A DNA stretch of 64,000 bases from JAVBKV01 sp031553885 (GTDB lineage: Bacteria > Bacteroidota > Bacteroidia > Bacteroidales > Azobacteroidaceae), in NCBI GenBank assembly GCA_031553885.1, contig JAVBKV010000024.1, forward strand, positions 13,968-77,967, read 5' to 3'. Position numbers and translations under genes: made by a program. Of this stretch, positions 34,231 through 43,127 are shown piece by piece. How positions within the stretch are numbered: position 1 is the first letter of the stretch; each line of letters starts with the position of its first letter. The notes below the pieces were generated by a model. That model searched no databases and was not told the DNA's origin. It saw only the letters and a list, made by a program, of their open reading frames with translations.

Positions 34231-37200
34231 TTATTTCATAACGACTTTTTCAGTTTTGGTTTCACCATTATTCACTTTAACCGTTACGATGTAAGCTCCA
34301 GGAGCTACCGTCAGCTCTTTGCTGTATTGCAAAACACCCGGAAGCGTTTCCGCAACGATCCTGATTCCTTGTATGTTTGTAATTTGAATTTCAACTATTT
34401 CCCGATCGGATACGGCATGCAGGACATGATCCTTAGCATAGATCCGAACCTGAGCCTGATCGATATCGTCCATACCTGTCACCACATTCTTAATAATCAG
34501 CTCAAAACGATCCGCCAAGTTACCGGACTGATTCCTGAATGTGTAAGAATCCTGTTGAAGCAAATCAATTGTACGGCCCAGTTCCTTGTCTTTCAACTGC
34601 AGGCTTTCAACCGGAAGGTTCGATACATTTTCAAAACTCAAGGTGAATTCCTCTGATGAATTTGAACGGATACCTAACGGAATGACAGTTTCTCTTCCCG
34701 ATAAATACAGGATCTCTTTCTTCTGATCCTGGTGTAACAGATAAACCTGAGGCATACCCGGAACATCATTCGAGAACATACGATCGATGCTCTTTCTTTC
34801 CATCGGATTACTGAATCCCAACACAGCACGGCTCGAACCGATTGCATTCGTGGCGCGGACAGTCAGAAGATCAGTTGCAGCCGATGATTTCAATTGAAGG
34901 GATGCATTCGTGGCACGGGTGATAGACATCGCCTTCGTAAAGATCAACCCGGTCTCTTTCGGATCACCGGCACCCTCTACCGGCTGGACAAAGATTGCCT
35001 GTAAGGGCGCTACGACATCGTAATCTGCATCTCCCGGTGATTGGGTTTCAAACAGTCCATTCTTATACAATCGATAAGTATCACTGACTAACCGGCTTGA
35101 GTTCACAGACATAAATTCCCCAATATTCAAACTGGAAATAAACGGGTTACCAACCATCACTTCGTTAGTACCATCTGCAGGAACCGAGATCACAAAATTC
35201 TCGACAGGAACATCGTTTGTACCTTCAAAAATAAAACGGTAAGACTGGTGAGTACGCGAATGAGTATCATGATAATCTGATAGATTCGCCATACGAAGAT
35301 CTTTATCGTAGTAGTAGTGATAATGGCTGGTTCCCGTTAACGGATTAGATGCTGTCTTCGCAAACCAGTGCAAACGGTGGGCCTTACCTGGAAGTGTACT
35401 TCCCAGCGGCTCAATTTTAGATTCTATCTCGTCCGGACCTTCGAAGTAAGGTAATACAAGACAACCATTCAATGCATTCAGGTTTGTATGGTTACTCATA
35501 CCTGCGACAGATGCGTCGTACCCATAAGACTTCAGACTGATTGCATAGTTCATATTGGCACCCACTTTAAGATTCATCTTACCGTTCGGCAAGTACCAAC
35601 TTCCGCTCAAACCTGTATCTCCACCAGCTCCAGCATTACGGGATGTTTTAAACCCTTGCTGCAACATTTTCGGGAAGCCTCCCAATGAAAAGTCACCGGT
35701 TACGATTTCTTTCAACGGAGCAGCCATCGCATAATAACGATCGCGGGCCAAAAATGATGCAGAATGAGTTCCAACAGCTTCCGAACTGGCATCACCACAA
35801 GCAAACAATGTCTTGTCGGCCTGAATGTTACGTCCGAAATTATAATGAACAAAGGCTCGGTTATAATCCAAGTAATGCGGTTTAGCCACTTCACCTCCGA
35901 AGTGATAAATGATATCCGAACAACAAGGAGTTCCTTTTCCTTCATTGTATGGAAGCCTGTTCGCAGCGCCATCGAACAGGCCAGCCAATGTGCTGCGATC
36001 TGTCGTCGAAGATTCCAGTGAAGGATATTTATTGGCATTACCCGGGATATGAACAACGGTACATTTCCAGGGGACGCAATCGAATCCGAATGGAGATCCG
36101 TCTTCTTTCACCCAGTTGGCAGGATTATTCCAGTTGTTGTCAGCAGCAGTCTTTTTCCAGTACATCAGGTTCGGTACGAATGTAGCTGTTGCCTGATAAA
36201 AGTCCGGGAATACATGTTCTCCACCTTCAATCTTGGAATAATGAACTTTCACCCAACGTCTTTCAACTCCGTAACCGTTTCTGCTTACATCAAGCGTATA
36301 CAAATGGCTGGCATCTCCCGTTGCTGCAGTTGTACCGGTAGCATCGTTGTACCAGTAGAAAGTAACCCGGTTAATAGCCGACGGATTGGCCTTCATTATC
36401 GTATTAGCCGGAACTCCTTCACAAATCCGTACATGCTGAGGATCCAGAATTACAACATACACAGTTGCCTTATCTGTCACTTTTTCTCCGGTCGGATTTC
36501 CCGGATCTACCGGATAGGAAATTTCATATTCGAAGTCATCTACACCTGTCCATGGTTCTTCTCCCGAAACAGGATCGGTCGGATCATAAGTAAACGTACC
36601 ATCCGGGTTCTTGGTAACAGTTCCATGTCCCGGATCTTTCAGCGTATTTCCGCCCGATCCGTCAGGAATGGTTACAGTCACTGTATGTCCGTTCGGATCG
36701 TCATTATCCAGAACCGGAATTACCACATCTTCGCCGGGTTTGGTAATTGCATAATCATTTACGGCATCGATATCGACCGGAGCACTTGTAACAGTAATGG
36801 TCACAGTAGCTTCGGTAGTAGTACCTCCTTCCACTGTCACCCGGTACCTGAACGAGTAAGTACCAACAGCAGCCGGAGTATAAGTAAAGTATCCGTTATT
36901 ATCCAATGTACCGATGAAAGCAGAAACCGTTCCTCCTGCCGTACCGGAACCCGAGCCGGCAATAAAATCAACGGCGGTTACCGTTTTACTGCATAATACA
37001 TCGTTAGGTAAAACATTTATATTCACCGGAAGCCCCAGAACCGTAGACCTAGAATCATCGATCGCCTTGATTACATCGATAGTTACTTCAGCAGGAGTAC
37101 TTACATAACCGCCGCTTCCATCGGAAACAGTTACGGTATACGTATACGTATACGTTCCCGGATCATTTGTTCCTGGAGTATAAGTGATCGTATTATCTCC

Positions 37201-40200
37201 ATTAACAGTAGTCGCACCTTTGGATGGAGGTGTAGTTACCACAACCGATGTTGGTGTTTTACCACACAAAACATCATTGGTAAGCACCGCGATTGTTTTC
37301 GGTGTTTCCGTATTGGTAATACCATAATCCGGTTGAGCTTCGATCACATCGATAGTAACAACAGCATCCGTATAAGAGGATCCTCCTTGTTCATTCGGAA
37401 CAGTTACCCTGTAAGTAAACGTATAAGTTCCAGGGAAGTCCGGATCCGGAGTATATATAAACGTATTTCCGGCAGCAGGAGTTACGGATCCTTTGGCAGG
37501 GCCAGAAACAACTGTCACAGAGGCGGGTGTCTTACCACCCAGGTCATCATTAGTTAATACAGGAATATTAATTGCAGTAGTAGTATTGGTAACCCTTGAA
37601 TCCGGCTCCGCTTTAATCACGGTAATCGTTACGGTAGCATCGGAAGTTTTAGTACCTCCAAGACCATCAGGAACTGTCAGACGATACGTAAAGGTATGTG
37701 TTCCGTGGAAAGTTGCAGTCGGCTGATAACTAATCGTATTATCATTGTTGATGGTAATGGTTCCCTTGGTAAGATCCGCACCGGAGACATAGGTAACGGA
37801 CCCGTTAGATGGGTTATATCCGGTTTCTCCTTTATTATCGTTATTCAATACCGGAATGGTAACCGGAGACTGATAGCTGGCCACGGCAGCATCCGGATTT
37901 GCCTGGATACACCGTTCTACACTAAAAGTAACTTTAACACGAGGAGACAACAATTCAGTATGACCATTTTCCGAATCATAGAAAGAACCTTCTGCCCAGT
38001 AATCGACAGATCCGATTGTAGCTGTAGACAAACCCGACAATTGATTTCCGGTAGCTAAAGAAGAACCTCCACTTGCATTTGCATACCATTTATAAGTCAC
38101 GTCCGTTATCGCTGTCATACTTATACTATTGCCTGATGAAGCATTCCAGCAAACCGTTGCAGGATTTGGACCATGGACAACTATATAAAGCCGGGCCGCA
38201 TTGGTCATATTGGTTGTTGCTCCTCCATCGTTAGAACAAGTTACCTGATAATCCACATAAGCCACACCAGTAGTAGTTCCTGCTGTATAATTAATGGTTT
38301 TATTTGTATTATCCACTGTTACAGATCCACCAAGCAGAGAAGTGTTAACAATTGTAATTGTTCCATTCGACGGAAGATAAGGAGATAATCCATCATTACC
38401 AAGAACAGATACATTTACTGTTTTTCCCTTCTCAACTGATGAATAATCATTTTCAGCCGTGAGAATCAGATAATCTTCCACCTCTCCGTTTGTAGCCAAA
38501 CCAGCCGGTTCATTGATCGATATATTATCTGTAGTCAACCGCAATCGCATGTAATAAGAAGCGCCTAAAGGCATACTGCTTTTCTTTCCGCTCCAGTAAA
38601 TGGTCGAATACGAGCCTGAAGCTGAAGTCGTAGTGATTGTTTGTATATTGGTGGAAGCTTCTGATGGATCAAACACACCATTATTGTTAAAATCAATCCA
38701 GCCAACTAATTTTGCCGGCGTATCCCCTGTATTGACAATGTTTACCGTTACCTCAATATTAGTTCCATTATAACGGATATATCCCATATTATTAGGAGGT
38801 AATACTGATCTGGAAACAAGCAAATTAGCACCAATTCCATCGTCATTTTTCGCAGTGTTGGCATATAGGGTTTGGTTGGGTGTGGCTTGTATTTTATTCG
38901 AAGCCAGACCATTTATACGCAAACAATCGTAAATGGTATGAGCTGCAAGTCCAAAAGACGATTTTGCATCTCCATAGCTATAGTTCTGAGCATCTATACA
39001 AGCAGCGTTAATACAATATTTACCGACAAAACTCTGAGATGTATTTCCATCTCCCGACAATTTCGGTTTGGTAGTCCCTGAATTAGAAGTACCTCCATTC
39101 GGATCCACATTGAACAGAGACGAATTATAACTACCGGCCAGTAAAACACTACCATCGGTAGTACTAGCCGTCATTGCATCAATGGATTCATTTCCACTTC
39201 CGGAAAAAATAATAATCCTCCACAAATATCCATCTGTATCATAAACAGCATAAAATCCATCACCATCAGATCCAGTCGAAGTCTGACTATTAACAGCTCC
39301 CCTAGGATTAAAATTTACCGTACCTTTAAAATTCCCAGTCACATAAATCCGGTCGTCATAGCGCTGAATGGAAGTGATTCTACTGGTCGAATTATCACTT
39401 GTACTACCATTCATACCTCCATTTCCAATTTGAAAACTCCACTGAATATCCAAATTCGTATTAAATTTCATAAGTACGGCTTTGTGAGCTTTCACTGCAG
39501 AATAAAAATTGCTTCCAGCACCATAAGTTGCCAAACCCTGAATATTATTTGCATTATGCTTTATATTGAAACCTGCATATAAATTGGAGTTATCATCCGT
39601 TGCCATAACAGGTACCGGAGTATCCGAATTATCCCAACCAACAAGAACTTGCCTCGTGTAATGAGCTGCAGCATTAGGTATAGGAGTACTTGCCCTTACA
39701 ATGTATGATGTAAAATTCGGATTTGCATCCGTTCCGGATTCTCTTCTCAGAAAAACCAAATAAGCCCCGGAAGGAGCGACTATCTGATCCCAAACAGCAT
39801 TGTAAGTTGACCAAGAACAAGAAGCATTATTTGGCCAGTTACCTGCCCCGGAAACATTTCTTGAATCAAAAACATAATATCCTTCATTAGCATCGGATAT
39901 TCTGGCTCCACTGGCCTGATTATACCTGACATGATATGAATTCCTTCCACTGGCATTGGGTGTTCCAGAGTTATAACTTGCAGTACCTACGTAAGTCAAT
40001 CCTTTATAATTCCAATGGAAATAACTTCTCAATACATCACCACTGTTGGCTATCTGTAACTTATTACCTTCAGTCAAACCTTTATCCGCATCATAACTTT
40101 GTATTGTTCCGTTAGCATTCAATTGGAAATATCCTCCTGTTCCTTTATAGTCATTAGCATCTGTGCAGGTAGCTGTTCCATTCGAATTTCCTTGATAAGT

Positions 40201-40806
40201 AAAATTTGTAGTACCTACTGGTGTATAGGCTCCATTATGAGTGGCTCCCACTGCATAAAACGTCAAAGGACACTGGTGTATACCTAGGTTTGTATTAGTT
40301 ACAAGCGCTACCTTTCCTGTAGTTCCAATCGGAACTGCCGTAATATTCAAATCCAGATTTCCTGCAGTCGCATTATCCGTATAAAAATAGGAACGCCACT
40401 GAAAAATTCCATTTGCATCGAATTTCACAATATACGACCCTCTGTTTCGAGCGTCAACACCCACATTAGTGTTAGGTGCAAGAGTTGTTGTTTCAGAAAT
40501 CATCACCCCTATATCCGCAACTGTCAATGGGTTACAAACTTCTCCGCCAAAGTTCACCTTTCCCGAAAAAACGCCGGTAACATATATATTGCCATTGCTA
40601 TCGGCAAATACATCCCGAACTTTTGACCAGCCCTGAGATCCGGAAAAAGCCGTCTTTTTCGCCCACTTTTCATACAAATTGTAGTAGGGCTGTGCACTTA
40701 CCGTAGATCCTGCCAGATAAAAGAAGGATACTACAACCGCACATAACAAATGCCTCCAGTACAGGAAAGTCATCTTGTTTTTCATTTTGTTAGTAATCAT
40801 ATTCAT
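34231..40806 (-). CDS. Giant secreted surface protein with GEVED, Ig-like repeats and type IX-like C-terminal domain
   Basis: 2191 residues. Signal peptide to ~39 (GSTVSAQ). Residues ~45-640 have propeller-like repeats (DVFADSNGNIYVTGVFSG, YDDRIYVTGNFKGTVNF), and ~675-775 form a GEVED domain (WIDFNNNGVFDPSE, NGEVEDYLIL). From ~800 to ~1455 there are tandem Ig-/cadherin-like modules, each with a VLxND signature near 800, 985, 1082, 1175, 1265 and 1364 and FTYRVTV strands. After a ~600-residue unknown part, residues ~2110-2191 fit a type IX secretion sorting domain (RIYAKDHVLHAV, VEIQITNIQGIRIV, PGAYIVTVKVNNG.TKTEKVVMK). The protein is therefore probably exported and attached to the surface, perhaps as an adhesin. 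A start at 40785 (MKNKMTF) is equally possible. The small membrane-anchored gene at 40849 lies upstream, 42 bp away. Confidence 0.85.
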   Translation of the reverse strand: MNMITNKMKNKMTFLYWRHLLCAVVVSFFYLAGSTVSAQPYYNLYEKWAKKTAFSGSQGWSKVRDVFADSNGNIYVTGVFSGKVNFGGEVCNPLTVADIGVMISETTTLAPNTNVGVDARNRGSYIVKFDANGIFQWRSYFYTDNATAGNLDLNITAVPIGTTGKVALVTNTNLGIHQCPLTFYAVGATHNGAYTPVGTTNFTYQGNSNGTATCTDANDYKGTGGYFQLNANGTIQSYDADKGLTEGNKLQIANSGDVLRSYFHWNYKGLTYVGTASYNSGTPNASGRNSYHVRYNQASGARISDANEGYYVFDSRNVSGAGNWPNNASCSWSTYNAVWDQIVAPSGAYLVFLRRESGTDANPNFTSYIVRASTPIPNAAAHYTRQVLVGWDNSDTPVPVMATDDNSNLYAGFNIKHNANNIQGLATYGAGSNFYSAVKAHKAVLMKFNTNLDIQWSFQIGNGGMNGSTSDNSTSRITSIQRYDDRIYVTGNFKGTVNFNPRGAVNSQTSTGSDGDGFYAVYDTDGYLWRIIIFSGSGNESIDAMTASTTDGSVLLAGSYNSSLFNVDPNGGTSNSGTTKPKLSGDGNTSQSFVGKYCINAACIDAQNYSYGDAKSSFGLAAHTIYDCLRINGLASNKIQATPNQTLYANTAKNDDGIGANLLVSRSVLPPNNMGYIRYNGTNIEVTVNIVNTGDTPAKLVGWIDFNNNGVFDPSEASTNIQTITTTSASGSYSTIYWSGKKSSMPLGASYYMRLRLTTDNISINEPAGLATNGEVEDYLILTAENDYSSVEKGKTVNVSVLGNDGLSPYLPSNGTITIVNTSLLGGSVTVDNTNKTINYTAGTTTGVAYVDYQVTCSNDGGATTNMTNAARLYIVVHGPNPATVCWNASSGNSISMTAITDVTYKWYANASGGSSLATGNQLSGLSTATIGSVDYWAEGSFYDSENGHTELLSPRVKVTFSVERCIQANPDAAVASYQSPVTIPVLNNDNKGETGYNPSNGSVTYVSGADLTKGTITINNDNTISYQPTATFHGTHTFTYRLTVPDGLGGTKTSDATVTITVIKAEPDSRVTNTTTAINIPVLTNDDLGGKTPASVTVVSGPAKGSVTPAAGNTFIYTPDPDFPGTYTFTYRVTVPNEQGGSSYTDAVVTIDVIEAQPDYGITNTETPKTIAVLTNDVLCGKTPTSVVVTTPPSKGATTVNGDNTITYTPGTNDPGTYTYTYTVTVSDGSGGYVSTPAEVTIDVIKAIDDSRSTVLGLPVNINVLPNDVLCSKTVTAVDFIAGSGSGTAGGTVSAFIGTLDNNGYFTYTPAAVGTYSFRYRVTVEGGTTTEATVTITVTSAPVDIDAVNDYAITKPGEDVVIPVLDNDDPNGHTVTVTIPDGSGGNTLKDPGHGTVTKNPDGTFTYDPTDPVSGEEPWTGVDDFEYEISYPVDPGNPTGEKVTDKATVYVVILDPQHVRICEGVPANTIMKANPSAINRVTFYWYNDATGTTAATGDASHLYTLDVSRNGYGVERRWVKVHYSKIEGGEHVFPDFYQATATFVPNLMYWKKTAADNNWNNPANWVKEDGSPFGFDCVPWKCTVVHIPGNANKYPSLESSTTDRSTLAGLFDGAANRLPYNEGKGTPCCSDIIYHFGGEVAKPHYLDYNRAFVHYNFGRNIQADKTLFACGDASSEAVGTHSASFLARDRYYAMAAPLKEIVTGDFSLGGFPKMLQQGFKTSRNAGAGGDTGLSGSWYLPNGKMNLKVGANMNYAISLKSYGYDASVAGMSNHTNLNALNGCLVLPYFEGPDEIESKIEPLGSTLPGKAHRLHWFAKTASNPLTGTSHYHYYYDKDLRMANLSDYHDTHSRTHQSYRFIFEGTNDVPVENFVISVPADGTNEVMVGNPFISSLNIGEFMSVNSSRLVSDTYRLYKNGLFETQSPGDADYDVVAPLQAIFVQPVEGAGDPKETGLIFTKAMSITRATNASLQLKSSAATDLLTVRATNAIGSSRAVLGFSNPMERKSIDRMFSNDVPGMPQVYLLHQDQKKEILYLSGRETVIPLGIRSNSSEEFTLSFENVSNLPVESLQLKDKELGRTIDLLQQDSYTFRNQSGNLADRFELIIKNVVTGMDDIDQAQVRIYAKDHVLHAVSDREIVEIQITNIQGIRIVAETLPGVLQYSKELTVAPGAYIVTVKVNNGETKTEKVVMK

Positions 40807-40848
40807 TATTTATTGATAATTTGTTTCAAAGACAATTCCCATTAATTA

Positions 40849-41238
40849 TTAGGACACATTACTTTTGCTGTGTTTTTGCCTTTTATAGAAAGCATAACCC
40901 ACAACTCCGGCAATCAGAATCCATATCGCACTCTGAACAGGAGTTTCTTCTTCCGGCTCCGGAAGACCTCCGATAGAACTTCCCCCATCATCGTCGCCAC
41001 GAAATGCTATGATTTCATTCCCTGCAGCCTGTCCATTTCCCGTCTCTCCTGAAAGAGGGAATTCAGAAGATAAATTTCCCCGAAAAAGGTCGTTGTTCTT
41101 CATATACTCCTGAGAAGGCATCTGAGAGTTATTATCTCCCGGTCCCTGTGAGGCAAAAATGCACATTTCTCCATGCAGCATAAAAAGAAGAAGAAGCCCT
41201 CCTCCAAGCCAATGTCTGTACTTGTTTTTCATTTTCAA
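40849..41238 (-). CDS. Small exported protein with C-terminal membrane anchor
   Basis: 129 residues: signal peptide (WLGGGLLLLFMLHGEMCIFA), an acidic, Asn/Gly-rich middle, then a tripartite tail of GGLPEPEEETPVQSA, one membrane helix (IWILIAGVVGYAFY) and a basic end (KRQKHSKSNVS). This recalls C-terminal sorting signals of the PEP-/PID-CTERM kind, but the exact motif is not matched, so it may be just a single-pass membrane protein. It is transcribed immediately before the 2191-residue surface protein, suggesting a linked role. Confidence 0.65.
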   Translation of the reverse strand: MKMKNKYRHWLGGGLLLLFMLHGEMCIFASQGPGDNNSQMPSQEYMKNNDLFRGNLSSEFPLSGETGNGQAAGNEIIAFRGDDDGGSSIGGLPEPEEETPVQSAIWILIAGVVGYAFYKRQKHSKSNVS

Positions 41239-41457
41239 ATTTTTGTTTTAAATTATTATATTGTAGTATGTGTAAGTGACAAGAAATACATTCCACCTTT
41301 ATCCCGGTTTTCTTTTATCTGCCCGGTTATTACATACATCTTACAATCTTCACATTGAAATGAATCAACACTTTTTTCAACTTTCACAAGTTGGCTAAAG
41401 TTAAAGAAAGGCAGATATATAAAAAACCGGGAAAAGGTAGGAATGAAAAACAAAGAA

Positions 41458-41490
41458 AACCTTTTTGAACAGAATCTGTTCAAAAAGGTT
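41458..41490. repeat. Near-perfect palindrome, 15-bp arms
   Basis: AACCTTTTTGAACAG, AAT, then CTGTTCAAAAAGGTT. There is no trailing T tract on either strand. It could be a regulatory hairpin, a bidirectional transcript end or a protein-binding site. Confidence 0.8.
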
Positions 41491-41603
41491 CCCATCTGAA
41501 TTATAAATAATTTATTATAAGAAGTTAATGCGTACGAAAGCCAGGCGCACTTCTCTAATATAAACAGAGAGACAATCAAATTTAACGCATTAAATCCGGT
41601 CGC

Positions 41604-41624
41604 CTTTTGATTATTAATCAAAAG
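41604..41624. repeat. Short palindrome CTTTTGATT/AATCAAAAG
   Basis: 9-bp perfect arms around a 3-nt loop in the same gene-free region, about 115 bp right of the larger palindrome. Confidence 0.6.
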
Positions 41625-41877
41625 AGAATATAAAGTCATGTAGAATTATTATATGTATGTTTGTATGCATAAATTATACTATAAAAATCATGCCAAAAAA
41701 ATTAATATTGTATAAATTTATGACTATCAATATATTCAAAAAAAGTAAATCTTTGTTTAAGATTTTTAATTGAGATTTTTTCCACACTCTTTTTAACGGC
41801 CTTTAAACGTTTCAACTTTTTCCGTTTTTTCTTCTGAATTTATTTTTCTTACGTACTATCCGGATAAAATTTATTTA

Positions 41878-41885
41878 TATCTTTG
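41878..41885 (+). promoter_or_regulatory. Putative -7 box for aroE
   Basis: TATCTTTG followed by CC, 29 bp before the ATG at 41915. Confidence 0.55.
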
Positions 41886-41914
41886 CCTTTCGTTTCAGAA
41901 GAGGTTTAGATTTT

Positions 41915-42667
41915 ATGGACAAATACGGATTGATTGGTTATCCTTTGAAGCACTCATTTTCCAGGGGCTTTTTTAATGAAAAATTTGCCGCAGAAAATAT
42001 CGATGCGGAATATGTTAATTTTGAAATACCCTCTATTGAGGAGTTTCAACATATTATAAAAGAAAATCCTAACCTGAAAGGGTTAAACGTAACCATTCCT
42101 TATAAAGAACAGGTAATTCCCCTGTTGGACGAACTGGGAGAGAACGCCAGGGAAGTAGGAGCTGTAAATGTAATTAAGATAGTCAGGAACAAGGGAAAAA
42201 TCAGATTACACGGATACAATTCCGATGTTATAGGATTCAAGGAATCGATCGAACCGCTGGTTCACGGACAACACCACCAACGCGCTCTGATTTTGGGTAC
42301 CGGAGGATCAGCGAAAGCCGTTTTCCAGGGACTGAAACAATTGGGATTAGAATCTATTTTCGTATCCCGGACAAAAGCAGACGGAGTACTCACCTATGCA
42401 GACTTAAGTCCGGAAGTCATGCAGGTTTATACAGTAATTGTGAACTGCACTCCGGTGGGAATGTACCCTCATGTAGATGTTTGCCCCGACATTCCTTACG
42501 AATGGTTGACTGATAAACATTTGTTGTATGATTTACTCTACAACCCGGATGAAACCCTGTTTATGAGAAAAGGAAAGGAAATGGGCGCCACGGTTAAAAA
42601 TGGACTCGAAATGCTTTTACTACAAGCTTTTGTATCCTGGGAGTTCTGGCAATCGATACGCCCGTAA
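41915..42667 (+). CDS. aroE: Shikimate dehydrogenase
   Basis: 250 residues. Shikimate-binding KHSFSRGF (~13-20), NVTIPYKEQV with catalytic Lys (~59), GYNSDVIGF with catalytic Asp (~102), the NADP-binding loop ILGTGGSAKAV (~125) and NCTPVGMYP (~175) are all present. It reduces 3-dehydroshikimate in aromatic amino acid synthesis. The length is short for AroE (about 270 elsewhere), as usual in Bacteroidota. It is followed 30 bp later by the NikR-like gene. Confidence 0.93.
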   Translation: MDKYGLIGYPLKHSFSRGFFNEKFAAENIDAEYVNFEIPSIEEFQHIIKENPNLKGLNVTIPYKEQVIPLLDELGENAREVGAVNVIKIVRNKGKIRLHGYNSDVIGFKESIEPLVHGQHHQRALILGTGGSAKAVFQGLKQLGLESIFVSRTKADGVLTYADLSPEVMQVYTVIVNCTPVGMYPHVDVCPDIPYEWLTDKHLLYDLLYNPDETLFMRKGKEMGATVKNGLEMLLLQAFVSWEFWQSIRP

Positions 42668-42697
42668 CAAGGATGTAAACTTAACAGAATATACAAT

Positions 42698-43099
42698 ATG
42701 ACGGTTACACGCTTTGGAGTTTCGTTGGAGCAGGACTTACTGGAATCGCTGGATGAGTTTGTCCAGGACAATTCTTTTTCCAATCGCTCCCAAGCCATTC
42801 GTTTTCTCATCGAAAAGAATACGGCGGAAAGAAAGTGGCTTTGTAACCGAAATGTGGCAGGAGCCGTTGTATTGGTATACGACAGCGAAAAGAACGATGT
42901 AGCCTCCCGGATACTGGAAATTCAACAGGCACATGCATCACAGGTTCTATCTACTCAACGATTTTTTTTAAAAAGCAACCGTTGCCTCGAAGTCGTTACT
43001 GTAAAAGGTGAGGCTCAGGAACTGACTCATTTTTCTGAAGAACTGATTGCCCTGAAAGGAATCAGACACGGAAAATTAATAATGAGCCGGGCGGATTAA
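42698..43099 (+). CDS. NikR-like ribbon-helix-helix metalloregulator with altered nickel site
   Basis: 133 residues, full NikR layout: ribbon-helix-helix with RFGVSLEQDLLESLDEF and NRSQAIRFLI (1-45), then an ACT-like metal domain. In E. coli NikR the high-affinity Ni site is H76, H87, H89 and C95. Aligning on the CLE motif (C96 here), these positions are Q77, R88 and F90, with only the cysteine kept; H79 is one histidine nearby. So the canonical square-planar Ni site cannot form, and the sensor may respond to another metal or not need one. It is followed by a TonB receptor gene 28 bp away, its likely target. Confidence 0.85.
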   Translation: MTVTRFGVSLEQDLLESLDEFVQDNSFSNRSQAIRFLIEKNTAERKWLCNRNVAGAVVLVYDSEKNDVASRILEIQQAHASQVLSTQRFFLKSNRCLEVVTVKGEAQELTHFSEELIALKGIRHGKLIMSRAD

Positions 43100-43127
43100 A
43101 TTTTTTTACTCAATTGGTGTTACGATT

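Larger units (their letters stand above)
41239..41914. other. 676-bp gene-free divergent region
   Basis: Between the small membrane-anchored gene (minus) and aroE (plus). It is AT-rich, with the aroE promoter at its right end and palindromes at 41458 and 41604. A 127-codon frame on the minus strand has no recognisable features and poor composition, so I see no protein gene. A small RNA or long leader is possible. Confidence 0.5.

Noticed and set aside
36049..36996. 315-codon frame opposite the giant surface-protein gene
   Set aside because: Antisense shadow of the repetitive Ig-like region; residues are Arg/Ser/Ile-rich artefacts.
41256..41639. 127-codon frame on the minus strand in the large gene-free region
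   Set aside because: AT-driven composition, no motif or family resemblance, contains both palindromes, and no ribosome-binding site or promoter context.
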